A stretch of DNA of 64,000 bases from Pseudomonas sp. stari2. GTDB lineage: Bacteria > Pseudomonadota > Gammaproteobacteria > Pseudomonadales > Pseudomonadaceae. The DNA is taken from assembly GCF_040760005.1 (NCBI RefSeq), contig NZ_CP099760.1:397001-461000 (forward strand), given 5' to 3'. Both the position numbers and the translations under genes were made by a program. Positions 9,554 to 17,992 of this stretch are shown piece after piece. The number at the start of each line of letters is the position of its first letter. The stretch's first letter is position 1. The notes under the pieces are model-generated. The model was not told where the DNA came from and did not search any database. It was given only the letters and a program-made list of their open reading frames with translations.

Positions 9554-11068
9554 ATGAAGAAAAGTCAGAAACTGTTCGGCGCCAGCCTGCTGGCGCTGGC
9601 GATCAGCGGATGTGCAGTCACCAGTGAACCGATCGAACGCAGCGTCAGCGAACAACGGGCCAAAGCCGACCTGCAAACCATGTACAAGGGCCAGGAACCG
9701 TTGCGCGGTCCGCTGACCCTGCACCAGGCCATGGCCCGCGCGGTGAAATACAACCTCGAAGGGCGCCTGAAGATCATGGAGGAAGCGCTGGCCAAGCGGC
9801 AGCTCGACCTCGCGAGTTTCGACATGCTGCCGCGCATGGCGCTGGATGCCGGCTACGTCGGGCGCAACAACGTCAGCGCCTCCAGCAGCCAGAGCGTGCG
9901 CACCGGCACCCAGTCCCTGGAACCGTCGACTTCCCAGGACCGCGACCGCAACGTCGCCGACCTGACCATGGTATGGAACGTCCTCGATTTCGGTGTCAGC
10001 TACATCAACGCCAAACAACAGGGCGACCAGCGCCTGATCGTTCAGGAGCGCCGGCGCAAGGTGATCAACACCATCGTTCAGGACGTGCGCTCGGCCTATT
10101 GGCGGGCGATGGCGGCCGAACGCCTGCTCAAGCAGATCGACAGCCTGATGGCGCGGGTCGATGCTGCCCGGCGCAACAGTGAAAGCATGAGCGAACAGCG
10201 CATCGGCGATCCGGTGCAGTCCCTCGGCTACCAGCGTTCGCTGATCGAAGCCACCCGCCAACTGGAAGAGCAGCGTCGCGCGCTGTCACTGGCGAAAACC
10301 GAGCTGGCGACCCTGATCAACCTGCCGATGGGCACCAACCTGACCTTGGCCACCGACGACGGTTATCAGATCCCGGAACTCAAGGTCGATATTGCCAAAC
10401 TGGAACAGGAAGCCCTGACCAGCCGCCCAGAACTGCGCGAACAGGATTACCAGACCCGGATCAGCGCCGCTGAAACCCGCAAGGCCATGTTGCGCATGCT
10501 GCCGGGCCTGGAGTTTTCCGCCGGCGGGCACTACGACAGCAACTCGTTCCTGGTGAACGATCGCTGGGCCGACTACGGCGTGAAAGTGACCTGGAACCTG
10601 TTCAACGTGATCTCCGCCCCGGCCGCCATCGATGTGGCCAAGGCCGGCGAAGAAGTCGCCACCGCACGCCGTCAGGCGATGTCGATTGCGGTGCTGGCGC
10701 AGTTGTACGTGGCCAACGCCAACTATCAGGAGGCGCTGCGTCAGTTCAAGACCAACCAGCAACTGTCGGATATCGACGGGCAAATCGTCGGTCAGTTGCG
10801 CAACCGTCATCAGGCTGCGGGCATCGGCGAACTGGATCTGATCCAGGGCGAACTGAACAACCTGCAAGCGGATTTGCGTCGCGACCTGTCCTACGCCGAT
10901 CTGCGCAATGCCTATGGCCAGATCTTCGCCAGTGCCGGCCTCGATCCGTTGCCGGATCAGGTGCAGTCGACCGAAGTGCAGTCGATCGCCACGGCGCTGG
11001 CCAACCGTGAAGCGGCGTGGGCGTCGGGGGATATTTCGGTGCCGCTGGCTCATGCTGCAGCCAAGTGA
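9554..11068 (+). CDS. TolC-family outer-membrane efflux/secretion lipoprotein
   Basis: This is a 504-residue protein. The N-terminus is a lipoprotein signal with lipobox ISGC (Cys at about residue 20). The rest shows the duplicated long-helix pattern of the OEP/TolC family, including LTLHQAMARAVKYN near residue 56 and repeated AxxxxxLA heptads in the second half. TolC proteins form the outer-membrane channel of type I secretion and efflux systems. It begins 48 bases after the adhesin stop and ends immediately before the hydroxylase gene, so it is probably co-transcribed with both. No ABC ATPase or membrane-fusion partner is in the window on this side; they could lie upstream of base 1. Confidence 0.88.
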   Translation: MKKSQKLFGASLLALAISGCAVTSEPIERSVSEQRAKADLQTMYKGQEPLRGPLTLHQAMARAVKYNLEGRLKIMEEALAKRQLDLASFDMLPRMALDAGYVGRNNVSASSSQSVRTGTQSLEPSTSQDRDRNVADLTMVWNVLDFGVSYINAKQQGDQRLIVQERRRKVINTIVQDVRSAYWRAMAAERLLKQIDSLMARVDAARRNSESMSEQRIGDPVQSLGYQRSLIEATRQLEEQRRALSLAKTELATLINLPMGTNLTLATDDGYQIPELKVDIAKLEQEALTSRPELREQDYQTRISAAETRKAMLRMLPGLEFSAGGHYDSNSFLVNDRWADYGVKVTWNLFNVISAPAAIDVAKAGEEVATARRQAMSIAVLAQLYVANANYQEALRQFKTNQQLSDIDGQIVGQLRNRHQAAGIGELDLIQGELNNLQADLRRDLSYADLRNAYGQIFASAGLDPLPDQVQSTEVQSIATALANREAAWASGDISVPLAHAAAK

Positions 11069-11071
11069 GTG

Positions 11072-11857
11072 ATGAGTCGGCCAGCATTCTCTCGCCTGCC
11101 GGTCTCTGTGGATTTGCCGTTGCTGTTGCAGGCGTTGGCGGCGATCGAGGACGGAGACTGGCGCGGCCATTTCAACACCGCGTATTTCACCGGTGACTGG
11201 AGCGGTGTGGCACTGATTTCCGCTGCCGATGCCTTGACCGAGTTGTCACCCGGTGCCGCCGAACCGGTGCCGCGCCGCCCCTGGTTGAATGACCACCGCT
11301 GGCAGCGGGCGCTGCAGGATCTGCCGCTGGAAATCGTCAGTGCGCGACTGTTGCGCCTTGGGCCCGGCGGGCAGATTCACGAGCATTGCGACTACGATCT
11401 CGACGGTGAAAACGCAGACGTGCGTCTGCATATTCCGCTGCTCAGCCCACCCGCCGTGGACTTCTGGCTCGATGGATTGCGCATGCCGATGACTGCGGGA
11501 GAGTGCTGGTTTCTCGATCTTGCGCGACCGCATCGGGTCGACAATCGCGACAGCAGGGCACGCGTACATCTGGTTCTCGACTGTCGCCCTGGCGCCTGGC
11601 TGGAACAGATGATTGCCGAGGGTTTGCCGAGTACGCCGCAGCCGGATGCGCAAGACTCGGCGCTACAGCGTTTTCAGCGTCTGCTGCTCACGGATCTCGC
11701 GTTGTCGGCGACCCTGCAGGCGTTGCGCGATCCCGACGTGTTCATCAGCCAGACACTGGCACTGGCCGCCGAGCGTGGCTTGGCATTCTCCCGGGAAGAA
11801 CTGCACGCGGCGATGCGCAACGGGCGCCGGTCGTGGAACGAACAATGGCGAGCCTGA
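11072..11857 (+). CDS. Aspartyl/asparaginyl beta-hydroxylase-like dioxygenase with C-terminal Nif11-like segment
   Basis: This is a 261-residue protein. Residues 85-172 fit the Asp/Asn beta-hydroxylase (cupin, Fe(II)/2-oxoglutarate) fold. H105-C-D107 in IHEHCDYD and H154 in RPHRVDN are candidate iron ligands, and R164 of RARVHLVLD is a candidate 2-oxoglutarate ligand. Residues about 197-248 (ALQRFQRL...DPDVFISQ...LAAERGLAFSREEL) closely follow the Nif11-like leader-peptide pattern: helix, D-x-x-L, D-P-x-x-F, A-x-x-x-G-x-x-F-S-x-E-E-L. ATG 11072 is preferred to GTG 11069. The gene is directly adjacent to tolC and overlaps the next sulfotransferase by 13 bases, so they are translationally coupled. 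The substrate is unknown; the adhesin or collar proteins are candidates by location. Confidence 0.8.
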   Translation: MSRPAFSRLPVSVDLPLLLQALAAIEDGDWRGHFNTAYFTGDWSGVALISAADALTELSPGAAEPVPRRPWLNDHRWQRALQDLPLEIVSARLLRLGPGGQIHEHCDYDLDGENADVRLHIPLLSPPAVDFWLDGLRMPMTAGECWFLDLARPHRVDNRDSRARVHLVLDCRPGAWLEQMIAEGLPSTPQPDAQDSALQRFQRLLLTDLALSATLQALRDPDVFISQTLALAAERGLAFSREELHAAMRNGRRSWNEQWRA

Positions 11858-12819
11858 ATTTCGACGGCTGGTTGCCGATCCGCATCTGGAAAAGTGCCGG
11901 TCAATGGCAGGTGGACTGGTGCTGGTTTGGCGACACGCCGTTGCACCAGCCGTTTTTTCGCGAGGCGGTGGAGCAGGCGCTGCAGTTGCCGTTCAATCAG
12001 GCGTTTCGCCGGCAAACTCCGTTGTCGACGCTCACGGATTGGCAGGCGCTCAGCCCCGGCCTGGCACCGAGCGCCTTCATCCTGCACGCCTCGCGTTGCG
12101 GATCGACGCTGATCAGCCAGATGCTCGCCCGCCTCGACGATCACATCGTGATCTCAGAGCCGCCGCCCCTCGATACCTTGCTACGCAGCGATCTGCCCGC
12201 CGCAGAACGCCGTGCGGCCATCGCCGGGTTGCTCTCGGCCTACGGCCAGCGCCGGCGCGGGATGGAGCAGCGGCTGATGATCAAGCTCGACGCCTGGAAC
12301 ATCGGCGAATGGCCGTTGCTGCATGAGTGCTTTCCCGACACACCGTGGCTGTTTGTCTATCGCGATCCGCTGGAGATCGCCGTTTCACATCTGCGTCGTC
12401 CGGGCATGCACATGGTGCCCGGCCTGCTTGGCGAGTGCGTGCTGGACGACGACCTGCCATTCGAGGGGCGCGAAGATTTCATCGCCCGCAGGCTCGGACG
12501 TCTGCTGGAAGCGGCGCGCTTGCACTGCGCTGATTTCGGCGGGCTGGCGGTCAATTACAACGAGTTGCCCGAAGCGATAACGGGACGTCTGGCGCGGTTT
12601 TTTCAGCTGAATGCCGAGCAGTGCGAACAGGCGATGACAGCTTCGGCACAACATGCGAAACAGCCGTCACAGGCGTTTGTTGCCGATGGCGAAAGCAAAC
12701 GCCGCGAAGCCTCTCCACTGTTGCAGGCGCGAGTAGAACGGTGCGCGCGAGCACCTTACGAAGCGCTGGAGCGTTTGCGCGCGATCACGACTTGGCCGAC
12801 AGATCCGCCATCCCCTTGA
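11845..12819 (+). CDS. Second sulfotransferase family protein
   Basis: This is a 324-residue protein. [10 protein letters not shown] (81-90) is the PAPS-binding loop, and [10 protein letters not shown] (172-181) holds the 3'-phosphate Arg and Ser. The region before residue 75 is an unusual N-terminal extension ([11 protein letters not shown]...WCWFGD) not seen in the first sulfotransferase, and the two proteins share little beyond the motifs. It starts inside the hydroxylase gene and belongs to the same operon. Its last 35 bases overlap the 3' end of the convergent slipin gene. Coupling to a hydroxylase suggests that hydroxylation and sulfation act on the same target, but this is inference. 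Confidence 0.83.
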   Translation: MASLNFDGWLPIRIWKSAGQWQVDWCWFGDTPLHQPFFREAVEQALQLPFNQAFRRQTPLSTLTDWQALSPGLAPSAFILHASRCGSTLISQMLARLDDHIVISEPPPLDTLLRSDLPAAERRAAIAGLLSAYGQRRRGMEQRLMIKLDAWNIGEWPLLHECFPDTPWLFVYRDPLEIAVSHLRRPGMHMVPGLLGECVLDDDLPFEGREDFIARRLGRLLEAARLHCADFGGLAVNYNELPEAITGRLARFFQLNAEQCEQAMTASAQHAKQPSQAFVADGESKRREASPLLQARVERCARAPYEALERLRAITTWPTDPPSP

Positions 12820-13543
12820 GCAATTCGATCGGCAACGGGAAGACGATGGTTGAGCTCTTGTCGCCGGCAATCGAACTCAGAGTCTGCATGTAGCGCAACT
12901 GCATGGCGCCGGGCTGGCGCCCCAGCATTTCGGCGGCCTGCATGAGTTTTTCCGAGGCCTGCAATTCGCCTTCGGCGTGGATCACCTTGGCTCGCCGTTC
13001 CCGTTCCGCTTCGGCCTGTCTGGCGATGGCGCGGACCATCGATTCGTTGAGGTCGACGTGTTTGATCTCGACGTTCGCGACCTTGATGCCCCAGGCGTCG
13101 GTCTGGGCGTCGAGCACTTGCTGGATGTCGATGTTCAACTGTTCGCGCTCGGCCAGCAGTTCGTCCAGTTCATGCTTGCCGAGTACCGCGCGCAGGGTGG
13201 TCTGGGCCAGTTGGCTGGTGGCCGCCAGGAAGTCTTCCACCTGGATGATCGCTTTCTGCGGATCGAGCACCCGGAAATACAACACCGCGTTGACCTTGAC
13301 CGAGACGTTGTCGCGGGTAATCACGTCCTGCGGCGGCACGTCGAGAACAATGGTGCGCAGATCCACCCGGACCATTTGCTGCACCACCGGAATCAACAGG
13401 ATCAGCCCCGGCCCCTTGACCTGCCAGAAGCGTCCGAGCTGGAACACCACGCCGCGTTCGTATTCACGCAGGATGCGGAACGTCGAGCCGGCCAGGGCAA
13501 TGAGCAACAGCAGCAGCGCGACAAAACCGATTTGCAGACCCAT
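12785..13543 (-). CDS. Slipin family (stomatin/SPFH) membrane protein
   Basis: This is a 252-residue protein. It has an N-terminal hydrophobic segment (about 5-20), then a stomatin-type SPFH/band-7 domain with [42 protein letters not shown] and a long charged helix rich in EAERERRAK. It ends with the [25 protein letters not shown] stretch, split here as the typical slipin tail. Slipins oligomerise in the inner membrane and usually pair with NfeD, which is encoded immediately upstream. ATG 13543 is preferred over GTG 13549 because GGAG lies seven bases before it. The likely role is in membrane microdomain organisation and quality control. Confidence 0.92.
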   Translation of the reverse strand: MGLQIGFVALLLLLIALAGSTFRILREYERGVVFQLGRFWQVKGPGLILLIPVVQQMVRVDLRTIVLDVPPQDVITRDNVSVKVNAVLYFRVLDPQKAIIQVEDFLAATSQLAQTTLRAVLGKHELDELLAEREQLNIDIQQVLDAQTDAWGIKVANVEIKHVDLNESMVRAIARQAEAERERRAKVIHAEGELQASEKLMQAAEMLGRQPGAMQLRYMQTLSSIAGDKSSTIVFPLPIELLKGMADLSAKS

Positions 13544-13545
13544 GA

Positions 13546-14076
13546 TCACTCTCCGAGCGGTGCCGCGTCAGCCGCGGCCACTTGCAGCAACAAGCCCTTG
13601 CGCCCGACCACCCGCACCGGTTGCCCGGCGTGCAGCGGCGTGGCACTCGACACTTGCCAGCGTTCTCCTTGCAATTGCACCCAGCCATTGCGGGTGTCCG
13701 GCGACTCCACGACGGTCACGGCCGTCACGCTGCCGACCAGGCCGGCGTCACCGCTGATCGCGCGTCGTGGCCGGGTCTTCAAGGCGCGGAGCAACAATGC
13801 AATCAGCAGCAGGGCGCTGACCAGACCGAGGCCGATCATCAGTGGCACTGGCAGTTCGGCGTTGCTCAGGATCAGCGCACCGATCACGAATATGACAATC
13901 CCGGCAAGGCCGATCACGCCGTAATTGGGCAGCACGCCTTCGGCGATAAGAAAGACGATGCCCAAGGTAATCAGCCACAGCCCGATCGGATCGACGGTGG
14001 GCAGCGGAGAGTCCGCAGCCAATGCTGATCCGCTCAGCAGCATCAACAGGGCAAACACACAGCGACGGGTGTTCAC
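13546..14076 (-). CDS. NfeD family protein
   Basis: This is a 176-residue protein. It has a signal-like N-terminus ending SGSALAADS, three to four membrane segments ([21 protein letters not shown] is the conserved NfeD core), and a C-terminal OB-fold domain (GLVGSVTAV...[11 protein letters not shown]...[10 protein letters not shown]). NfeD proteins are partners of slipins/stomatins. The GTG start at 14076 is chosen over ATG 14097 because a perfect GGAGGG lies four bases upstream of GTG; ATG 14097 has no such site. The stop is two bases before the slipin start, so the two form an operon. Confidence 0.88.
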   Translation of the reverse strand: MNTRRCVFALLMLLSGSALAADSPLPTVDPIGLWLITLGIVFLIAEGVLPNYGVIGLAGIVIFVIGALILSNAELPVPLMIGLGLVSALLLIALLLRALKTRPRRAISGDAGLVGSVTAVTVVESPDTRNGWVQLQGERWQVSSATPLHAGQPVRVVGRKGLLLQVAAADAAPLGE

Positions 14077-14272
14077 GCGACCCTCCGGGAGAGTCATGGG
14101 GTTCTCTTATCAGTCTAGTTGAGCCTGCGGCTGGATGAATTTTGATCATTGCGCGGCCTCGCCAGTGGGCGGATTTGCCTTCGTTCGCGGCTTGCCGGAC
14201 TAGACTTTCCAGAACAGGAACAACGTTCATCAACGCTCGCCGCGCAGTGTCCGGCGGGCACCGAGGTGCATC

Positions 14273-14734
14273 ATGCGTATGGCAAGAAAAGTGCAAAGCA
14301 GCCTGACCCGGGCGCAATGCCAATACGACGTCGTCTCCCATCCGCACTCGAGCAGCAGCCTGGAAACGGCGCGGGTTTCGGGGATTCCGGCGGAGCGGGT
14401 GGCCAAATCGGTGATCCTCGACGATCACCACGGGCATTACCTGATGGCCGTGCTGCCCGCCAGCCGTCATCTGGACTTGAGCAAAGTGCGCACCAGCGGC
14501 GAGTGGCAGATCACCCGCGAAAGTACCCTGGCGCACTTGTTCGATGATTGCGAACGCGGCGCGGTGCCGCCACTTGGCGATTCCTATGGCCTGGACATGG
14601 TCATCGACCCGCTGGTGACCCGGCAGAAAGACATTTACCTGGAGGCCGGCAACCACAACAACCTGCTGCACATGAGCATGCCCGAGTTCCTGAAAATGGT
14701 GCCGCATGCGCAGGTGCGGGAATTGAGTCAGTAG
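14273..14734 (+). CDS. YbaK/EbsC-type aminoacyl-tRNA deacylase
   Basis: This is a 153-residue single-domain protein of the YbaK / ProX / INS superfamily. These enzymes hydrolyse mischarged aminoacyl-tRNA in trans. Visible family features are Y.VV.HPHSSSSLETA (18-33), the Lys in ERVAKSVIL (41-49) that corresponds to the conserved catalytic lysine, and GAVPPLGDSYGLDMVID (96-112). The start has GAGG seven bases upstream. It stands alone between a divergent nfeD and a REP-type repeat. Substrate preference (Cys, Ala or other) cannot be assigned. Confidence 0.82.
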   Translation: MRMARKVQSSLTRAQCQYDVVSHPHSSSSLETARVSGIPAERVAKSVILDDHHGHYLMAVLPASRHLDLSKVRTSGEWQITRESTLAHLFDDCERGAVPPLGDSYGLDMVIDPLVTRQKDIYLEAGNHNNLLHMSMPEFLKMVPHAQVRELSQ

Positions 14735-14762
14735 GTGTTTTCAGCGTCTGTGTCGACGCTAA

Positions 14763-14825
14763 TCGCGAGCAGGCTCGCTCACACAGGTTCTGCAATGAAT
14801 CTGTGGCAATGTGGCTTGCTCGCGA
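14763..14825. repeat. REP/REPIN-type inverted repeat
   Basis: TCGCGAGCAGGCTCGCT at 14763 and, on the opposite strand, TCGCGAGCAAGCCAC read from 14825 form two inverted REP units about 35 bases apart. This is the usual arrangement of the REPIN elements abundant in P. fluorescens-group genomes. It fills most of the gap between the deacylase and DUF2789 genes. Confidence 0.75.
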
Positions 14826-14862
14826 AATGTTTTATTCACTGAGTCTTCGAAGGAGTAGAACC

Positions 14863-15108
14863 ATGGAAAACCCGACGCACAGCCTCCCGTCCCTGTTCAA
14901 ACAACTCGGCCTGCCCAACGACCCGGTCAGCATCGACCAGTTCATCGCCACCCATTCCCCGCTCAAGCCCGAACTGCACCTGTGCGATGCGTTTTTCTGG
15001 ACCAAAAGCCAGGCGGATTTCCTGCGGGACGAGATTCTTGACGATGCGGATTGGGCAGAGGTGGTGGATCAACTGGATGTGATGTTGAGGAAGGGGCGGG
15101 CGGGGTAA
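14863..15108 (+). CDS. DUF2789 family small protein
   Basis: This is an 81-residue protein starting MENPTHSLPSLFKQLGLPND, with IDQFIATHSPL, LCDAFFWTKSQADFLRDEI and a C-terminal DWAEVVDQLDVMLR. It matches the short soluble DUF2789 proteins of gamma-proteobacteria, whose function is unknown. The start is well supported by AAGGAG upstream. It is probably a single-gene unit, separated from the gene before it by a REP-type repeat. Confidence 0.83.
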   Translation: MENPTHSLPSLFKQLGLPNDPVSIDQFIATHSPLKPELHLCDAFFWTKSQADFLRDEILDDADWAEVVDQLDVMLRKGRAG

Positions 15109-15117
15109 TCATCGGAC

Positions 15118-15318
15118 CTATCCCTTGGCAGTCATAGCTCTCAGGGAAGAGAACTTCGCTTCAATCTCAAGATTGGATAAACCGATTCCGGAGGCCATTG
15201 ACTTACGGGCGATGCTGACTTTTTGCTCTAAAAATGCCGCGTACGCAGATGTATCGGGCAGACGTTCAATCGGATGTTCTTCGGAATTCGGGTTCTCTGT
15301 CGTGAAGTTGATCGTCAT
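15118..15318 (-). CDS. Small antitoxin-like protein, no toxin partner seen
   Basis: This is a 66-residue protein. The C-terminal half (FLEQKVSIARKSMASGIG, then LSNLEIEAKFSSLRA) follows the K-x-x-x-A-R-x-S-x-x-x-G-x-x-x-S-x-x-E-x-E-A pattern common in ParD/RelB-type antitoxins and stability proteins. No toxin-like reading frame lies in the ten bases after its stop or just upstream, so it looks orphaned. GAGAG lies nine bases upstream of the start. The function is inferred from a short motif only. Confidence 0.5.
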   Translation of the reverse strand: MTINFTTENPNSEEHPIERLPDTSAYAAFLEQKVSIARKSMASGIGLSNLEIEAKFSSLRAMTAKG

Positions 15319-15333
15319 GGTTCAGTGCTCTCG

Positions 15334-15359
15334 GGTGTCGGTGTCGGTGTCGGTGTCGG
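15334..15359. repeat. Four-copy GGTGTC hexamer tract
   Basis: GGTGTC is repeated four times in a row (15334-15357) and followed by GG. It lies 15 bases before the start codon of the minus-strand antitoxin-like gene, in its 5' leader or promoter. Slippage would change spacing in six-base steps. Confidence 0.7.
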
Positions 15360-15445
15360 CGCAGTTTCAACGAGGGTCATTTCTTGTGCTCAAAGCATTT
15401 TGTTTCAAAACTTGACTGAATTTCCCCTCCAATGCCATATTGATA

Positions 15446-15459
15446 GTTAGCAAACTAAC
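15446..15459. promoter_or_regulatory. Probable MarR operator
   Basis: GTTAG-CAAA-CTAAC is a palindrome with five-base arms, located just before the marR-like reading frame (GTG 15465). The position fits autorepression of the efflux operon by its own MarR protein. The dyad is seen directly; binding is inferred. Confidence 0.55.
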
Positions 15460-15464
15460 AGTGT

Positions 15465-15932
15465 GTGCATTCCTTCGTGCCGAACAACCTCGAATCCCTC
15501 CAGATGAACATCAGCAGTGCCATGGTGGTGGCCGCCAGGCATTGGCGGAAGATCTGCCAGACCACGCTGGTCAACTATGGAATTTCCGAAGCCTGCGCGG
15601 TCCCGCTCTTGATGATCGGGCGGCTGGGGGAGCGTGTGCATCAGGTGCAGGTGGCGCAGGCGGCGGGGATCGAGAGTCCTTCGCTGGTGCGGCTGCTCGA
15701 TCAGTTGTGCCACGCCGGCTACGTCTGCCGCACTGAAGACCCGCAGGATCGCCGCGCCAAATGCCTGAGCCTGACCGACACCGGCCGCGAACTGGTGCAG
15801 GCGGTGGAAGGCGAGCTGGTGCGTCTGCGTAATGAAGTGCTCGAAGGCATCGACCAGAGTGATCTGGAAGCTACGCTTCGAGTATTGAGAGCTTTCGAGG
15901 CGGCGAGCCCGCCAGCGGTGACCCATCCGTGA
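15465..15932 (+). CDS. MarR family transcriptional regulator of the efflux operon
   Basis: This is a 155-residue protein. The winged-helix core is VAQAAGIESPSLVRLLDQLCHAGYVCR (recognition region, about 66-92) followed by the wing EDPQDRRAKCLSLTDTGRELV. The start is uncertain: GTG 15465, GTG 15477 or ATG 15504 are all poorly supported by ribosome binding sites, and the operator-like dyad ends five bases before 15465. The gene overlaps the FUSC permease gene by four bases (GTGA), so it is the first gene of the operon. MarR proteins of this arrangement typically release the operator when they bind aromatic acids. Confidence 0.88.
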   Translation: MHSFVPNNLESLQMNISSAMVVAARHWRKICQTTLVNYGISEACAVPLLMIGRLGERVHQVQVAQAAGIESPSLVRLLDQLCHAGYVCRTEDPQDRRAKCLSLTDTGRELVQAVEGELVRLRNEVLEGIDQSDLEATLRVLRAFEAASPPAVTHP

Positions 15933-17992
15933 ACGGCTTTTTTTCCGGCATTCCTCCGGCCCGGGACTGGTTCTACGGGATCCGTACTTTCGCGGCCTCG
16001 ATGATCGCGCTGTACATCGCCTTGCTGATGCAGATGCCGCGTCCTTACTGGGCGATGGCAACGGTGTACATCGTTTCCAGCCCGTTCCTCGGGCCGACCA
16101 GTTCCAAGGCGCTGTATCGGGCGATCGGTACGTTCCTCGGCGCCGCTGCGGCGGTGCTGTTCGTGCCGATGTTCGTCCAGAGTCCCTATGTACTGGTAGT
16201 GGTCATCGCCCTGTGGACAGGGATTCTGCTGTTCCTGTCCCTGCATTTGCGCACCGCCAACAACTACGCGTTGATGCTCGCCGGCTACACCTTGCCGCTG
16301 ATCGCCCTGCCGGTGGTGGATAACCCGTTGGCTGTGTGGGATGTCGCGGAGGCACGGACCGAAGAGATCTTCCTCGGCATCGCGGTGGCGGCGGTGGTCG
16401 GTGCGATGTTCTGGCCCCGGCGCCTGGCGCCGGTGTTCAACGATGCCGTGGGCAAGTGGTTCGCCGATGCGACCACCTACAGCCTGAAATTCCTCAGCCG
16501 TGACGTGAATCCCGAAGAAGTCGCGGCCCTGCGCATGGCCATGGTCGGCAGTTTCAACAGCCTCGAATTGATGATCGGCCAGTTGCCCCACGAAGGCGCG
16601 CGGCCGCAAACGGTGCGCAACACCAAGGAGCTGCGCGGGCGGATGATCCATCTGCTACCGGTGATCGATGCCCTGGACGATTCGCTCTATGCCCTCGAAC
16701 GGCGCACGCCGGAGCTTGTGGAAAAATTCGCGCCGCTGCTCGCCGCCACCCGCGAATGGCTCGGCCACAAAGACGCTGATCTCGACCGCTGGCAAGCCCT
16801 GCGGGATCAGCTCGAAGCCCTGCAACCCAGCGCCGAAACCCTGGAGGACCGCAAACAATTGCTGTTTTCCAACGCGCTGTACCGCCTCGGTGAATTCATC
16901 GATCTGTGGCAGGACTGCCGCAGTCTGCAGGACGCGATCCTGTGCGAACGCCAGGACAGCTGGCGCGCGGTTTACCGCCACTGGCGCCTTGGTCGCCTGA
17001 CGCCATTTCTTGACCGTGGGCTGATGCTGTATTCGGTGGCGTCGACCATTCTGGCGATCATTGTCGCCTCGGTGCTGTGGATTCTGCTGGGCTGGACCGA
17101 CGGTGGCAGCGCGGTGATTCTGGCCGCCGTGTCGTGCAGCTTCTTCGCCTCGATGGACGACCCGGCTCCGCAGATCTACCGGTTCTTTTTCTGGACCGGG
17201 ATGTCGGTGCTGTTCGCCAGCCTGTACCTGTTTCTGGTGCTGCCGAACCTGCATGACTTCCCGATGCTGGTGCTGGCGTTTGCCGTCCCGTTCATCTGCG
17301 TCGGCACCCTGACGGTGCAGCCACGGTTCTTCCTCGGCATGTTGCTGACGCTGGTGAACACCTCGTCATTTATCAGCATCCAGGGTGCCTACGACGCCGA
17401 CTTCTTTGCGTTCGCCAACTCCAACCTGGCGGGGCCATTGGGGCTGTTGTTCGCGTTTATCTGGACCCTGATCGCCCGGCCGTTTGGCGCCGAACTGGCG
17501 GCCAAGCGCCTGACCCGTTTCAGCTGGAAAGACATCGTCAGCATGACCGAGCCGGCGAACCTCGCCGAGCACCGGCAACTGGGCGTGCAGTTGCTCGACC
17601 GCTTGATGCAGCATCTGCCGCGTCTGGCGTTGACGAGGCAGGACACCGGCATCGCGATGCGCGAAGTGCGGGTGGGGTTGAACCTGCTCGACCTGCTGGC
17701 CTACACCCCACGGGTGACCGGTGCGCCGAATGCGTTGTTGCAGCAAGTGGTGGTCGAGGTTGGCGAGTATTTCCGCGCCTGCCTCAAGGCCGGCGAACGC
17801 TTGCCGGCGCCCAGCGCCTTGCTGATGACCATGGACCGCACCCGTCGTGCGCTCAATGGTCACGGCGATGAAGAAACCCGACTACACCTGTTGCACGCCT
17901 TGAGCGGTTTGCGTCTGGCGCTGTTGCCCGGCGTCGAATTCGTCTCCAGTGCCGAGCCCGAAGAACCGCTGCCCGAAGGAGCGCCCCTATGA
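15929..17992 (+). CDS. FUSC family aromatic-acid efflux permease (AaeB-like)
   Basis: This is a 687-residue protein with two groups of membrane helices (about 15-165 and 360-530), each followed by a soluble region, as in AaeB and fusaric acid resistance proteins. RPYWAMATVYIVSSPFLGPTSSKALYRAIGTFLGAA (in pieces about 31-66) is the family signature. It starts with GTG overlapping the MarR stop, and its stop overlaps the next gene. It is expected to export hydroxylated or aromatic carboxylic acids across the inner membrane with the HlyD and NodT partners downstream. The real substrate is unknown. Confidence 0.92.
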   Translation: MNGFFSGIPPARDWFYGIRTFAASMIALYIALLMQMPRPYWAMATVYIVSSPFLGPTSSKALYRAIGTFLGAAAAVLFVPMFVQSPYVLVVVIALWTGILLFLSLHLRTANNYALMLAGYTLPLIALPVVDNPLAVWDVAEARTEEIFLGIAVAAVVGAMFWPRRLAPVFNDAVGKWFADATTYSLKFLSRDVNPEEVAALRMAMVGSFNSLELMIGQLPHEGARPQTVRNTKELRGRMIHLLPVIDALDDSLYALERRTPELVEKFAPLLAATREWLGHKDADLDRWQALRDQLEALQPSAETLEDRKQLLFSNALYRLGEFIDLWQDCRSLQDAILCERQDSWRAVYRHWRLGRLTPFLDRGLMLYSVASTILAIIVASVLWILLGWTDGGSAVILAAVSCSFFASMDDPAPQIYRFFFWTGMSVLFASLYLFLVLPNLHDFPMLVLAFAVPFICVGTLTVQPRFFLGMLLTLVNTSSFISIQGAYDADFFAFANSNLAGPLGLLFAFIWTLIARPFGAELAAKRLTRFSWKDIVSMTEPANLAEHRQLGVQLLDRLMQHLPRLALTRQDTGIAMREVRVGLNLLDLLAYTPRVTGAPNALLQQVVVEVGEYFRACLKAGERLPAPSALLMTMDRTRRALNGHGDEETRLHLLHALSGLRLALLPGVEFVSSAEPEEPLPEGAPL

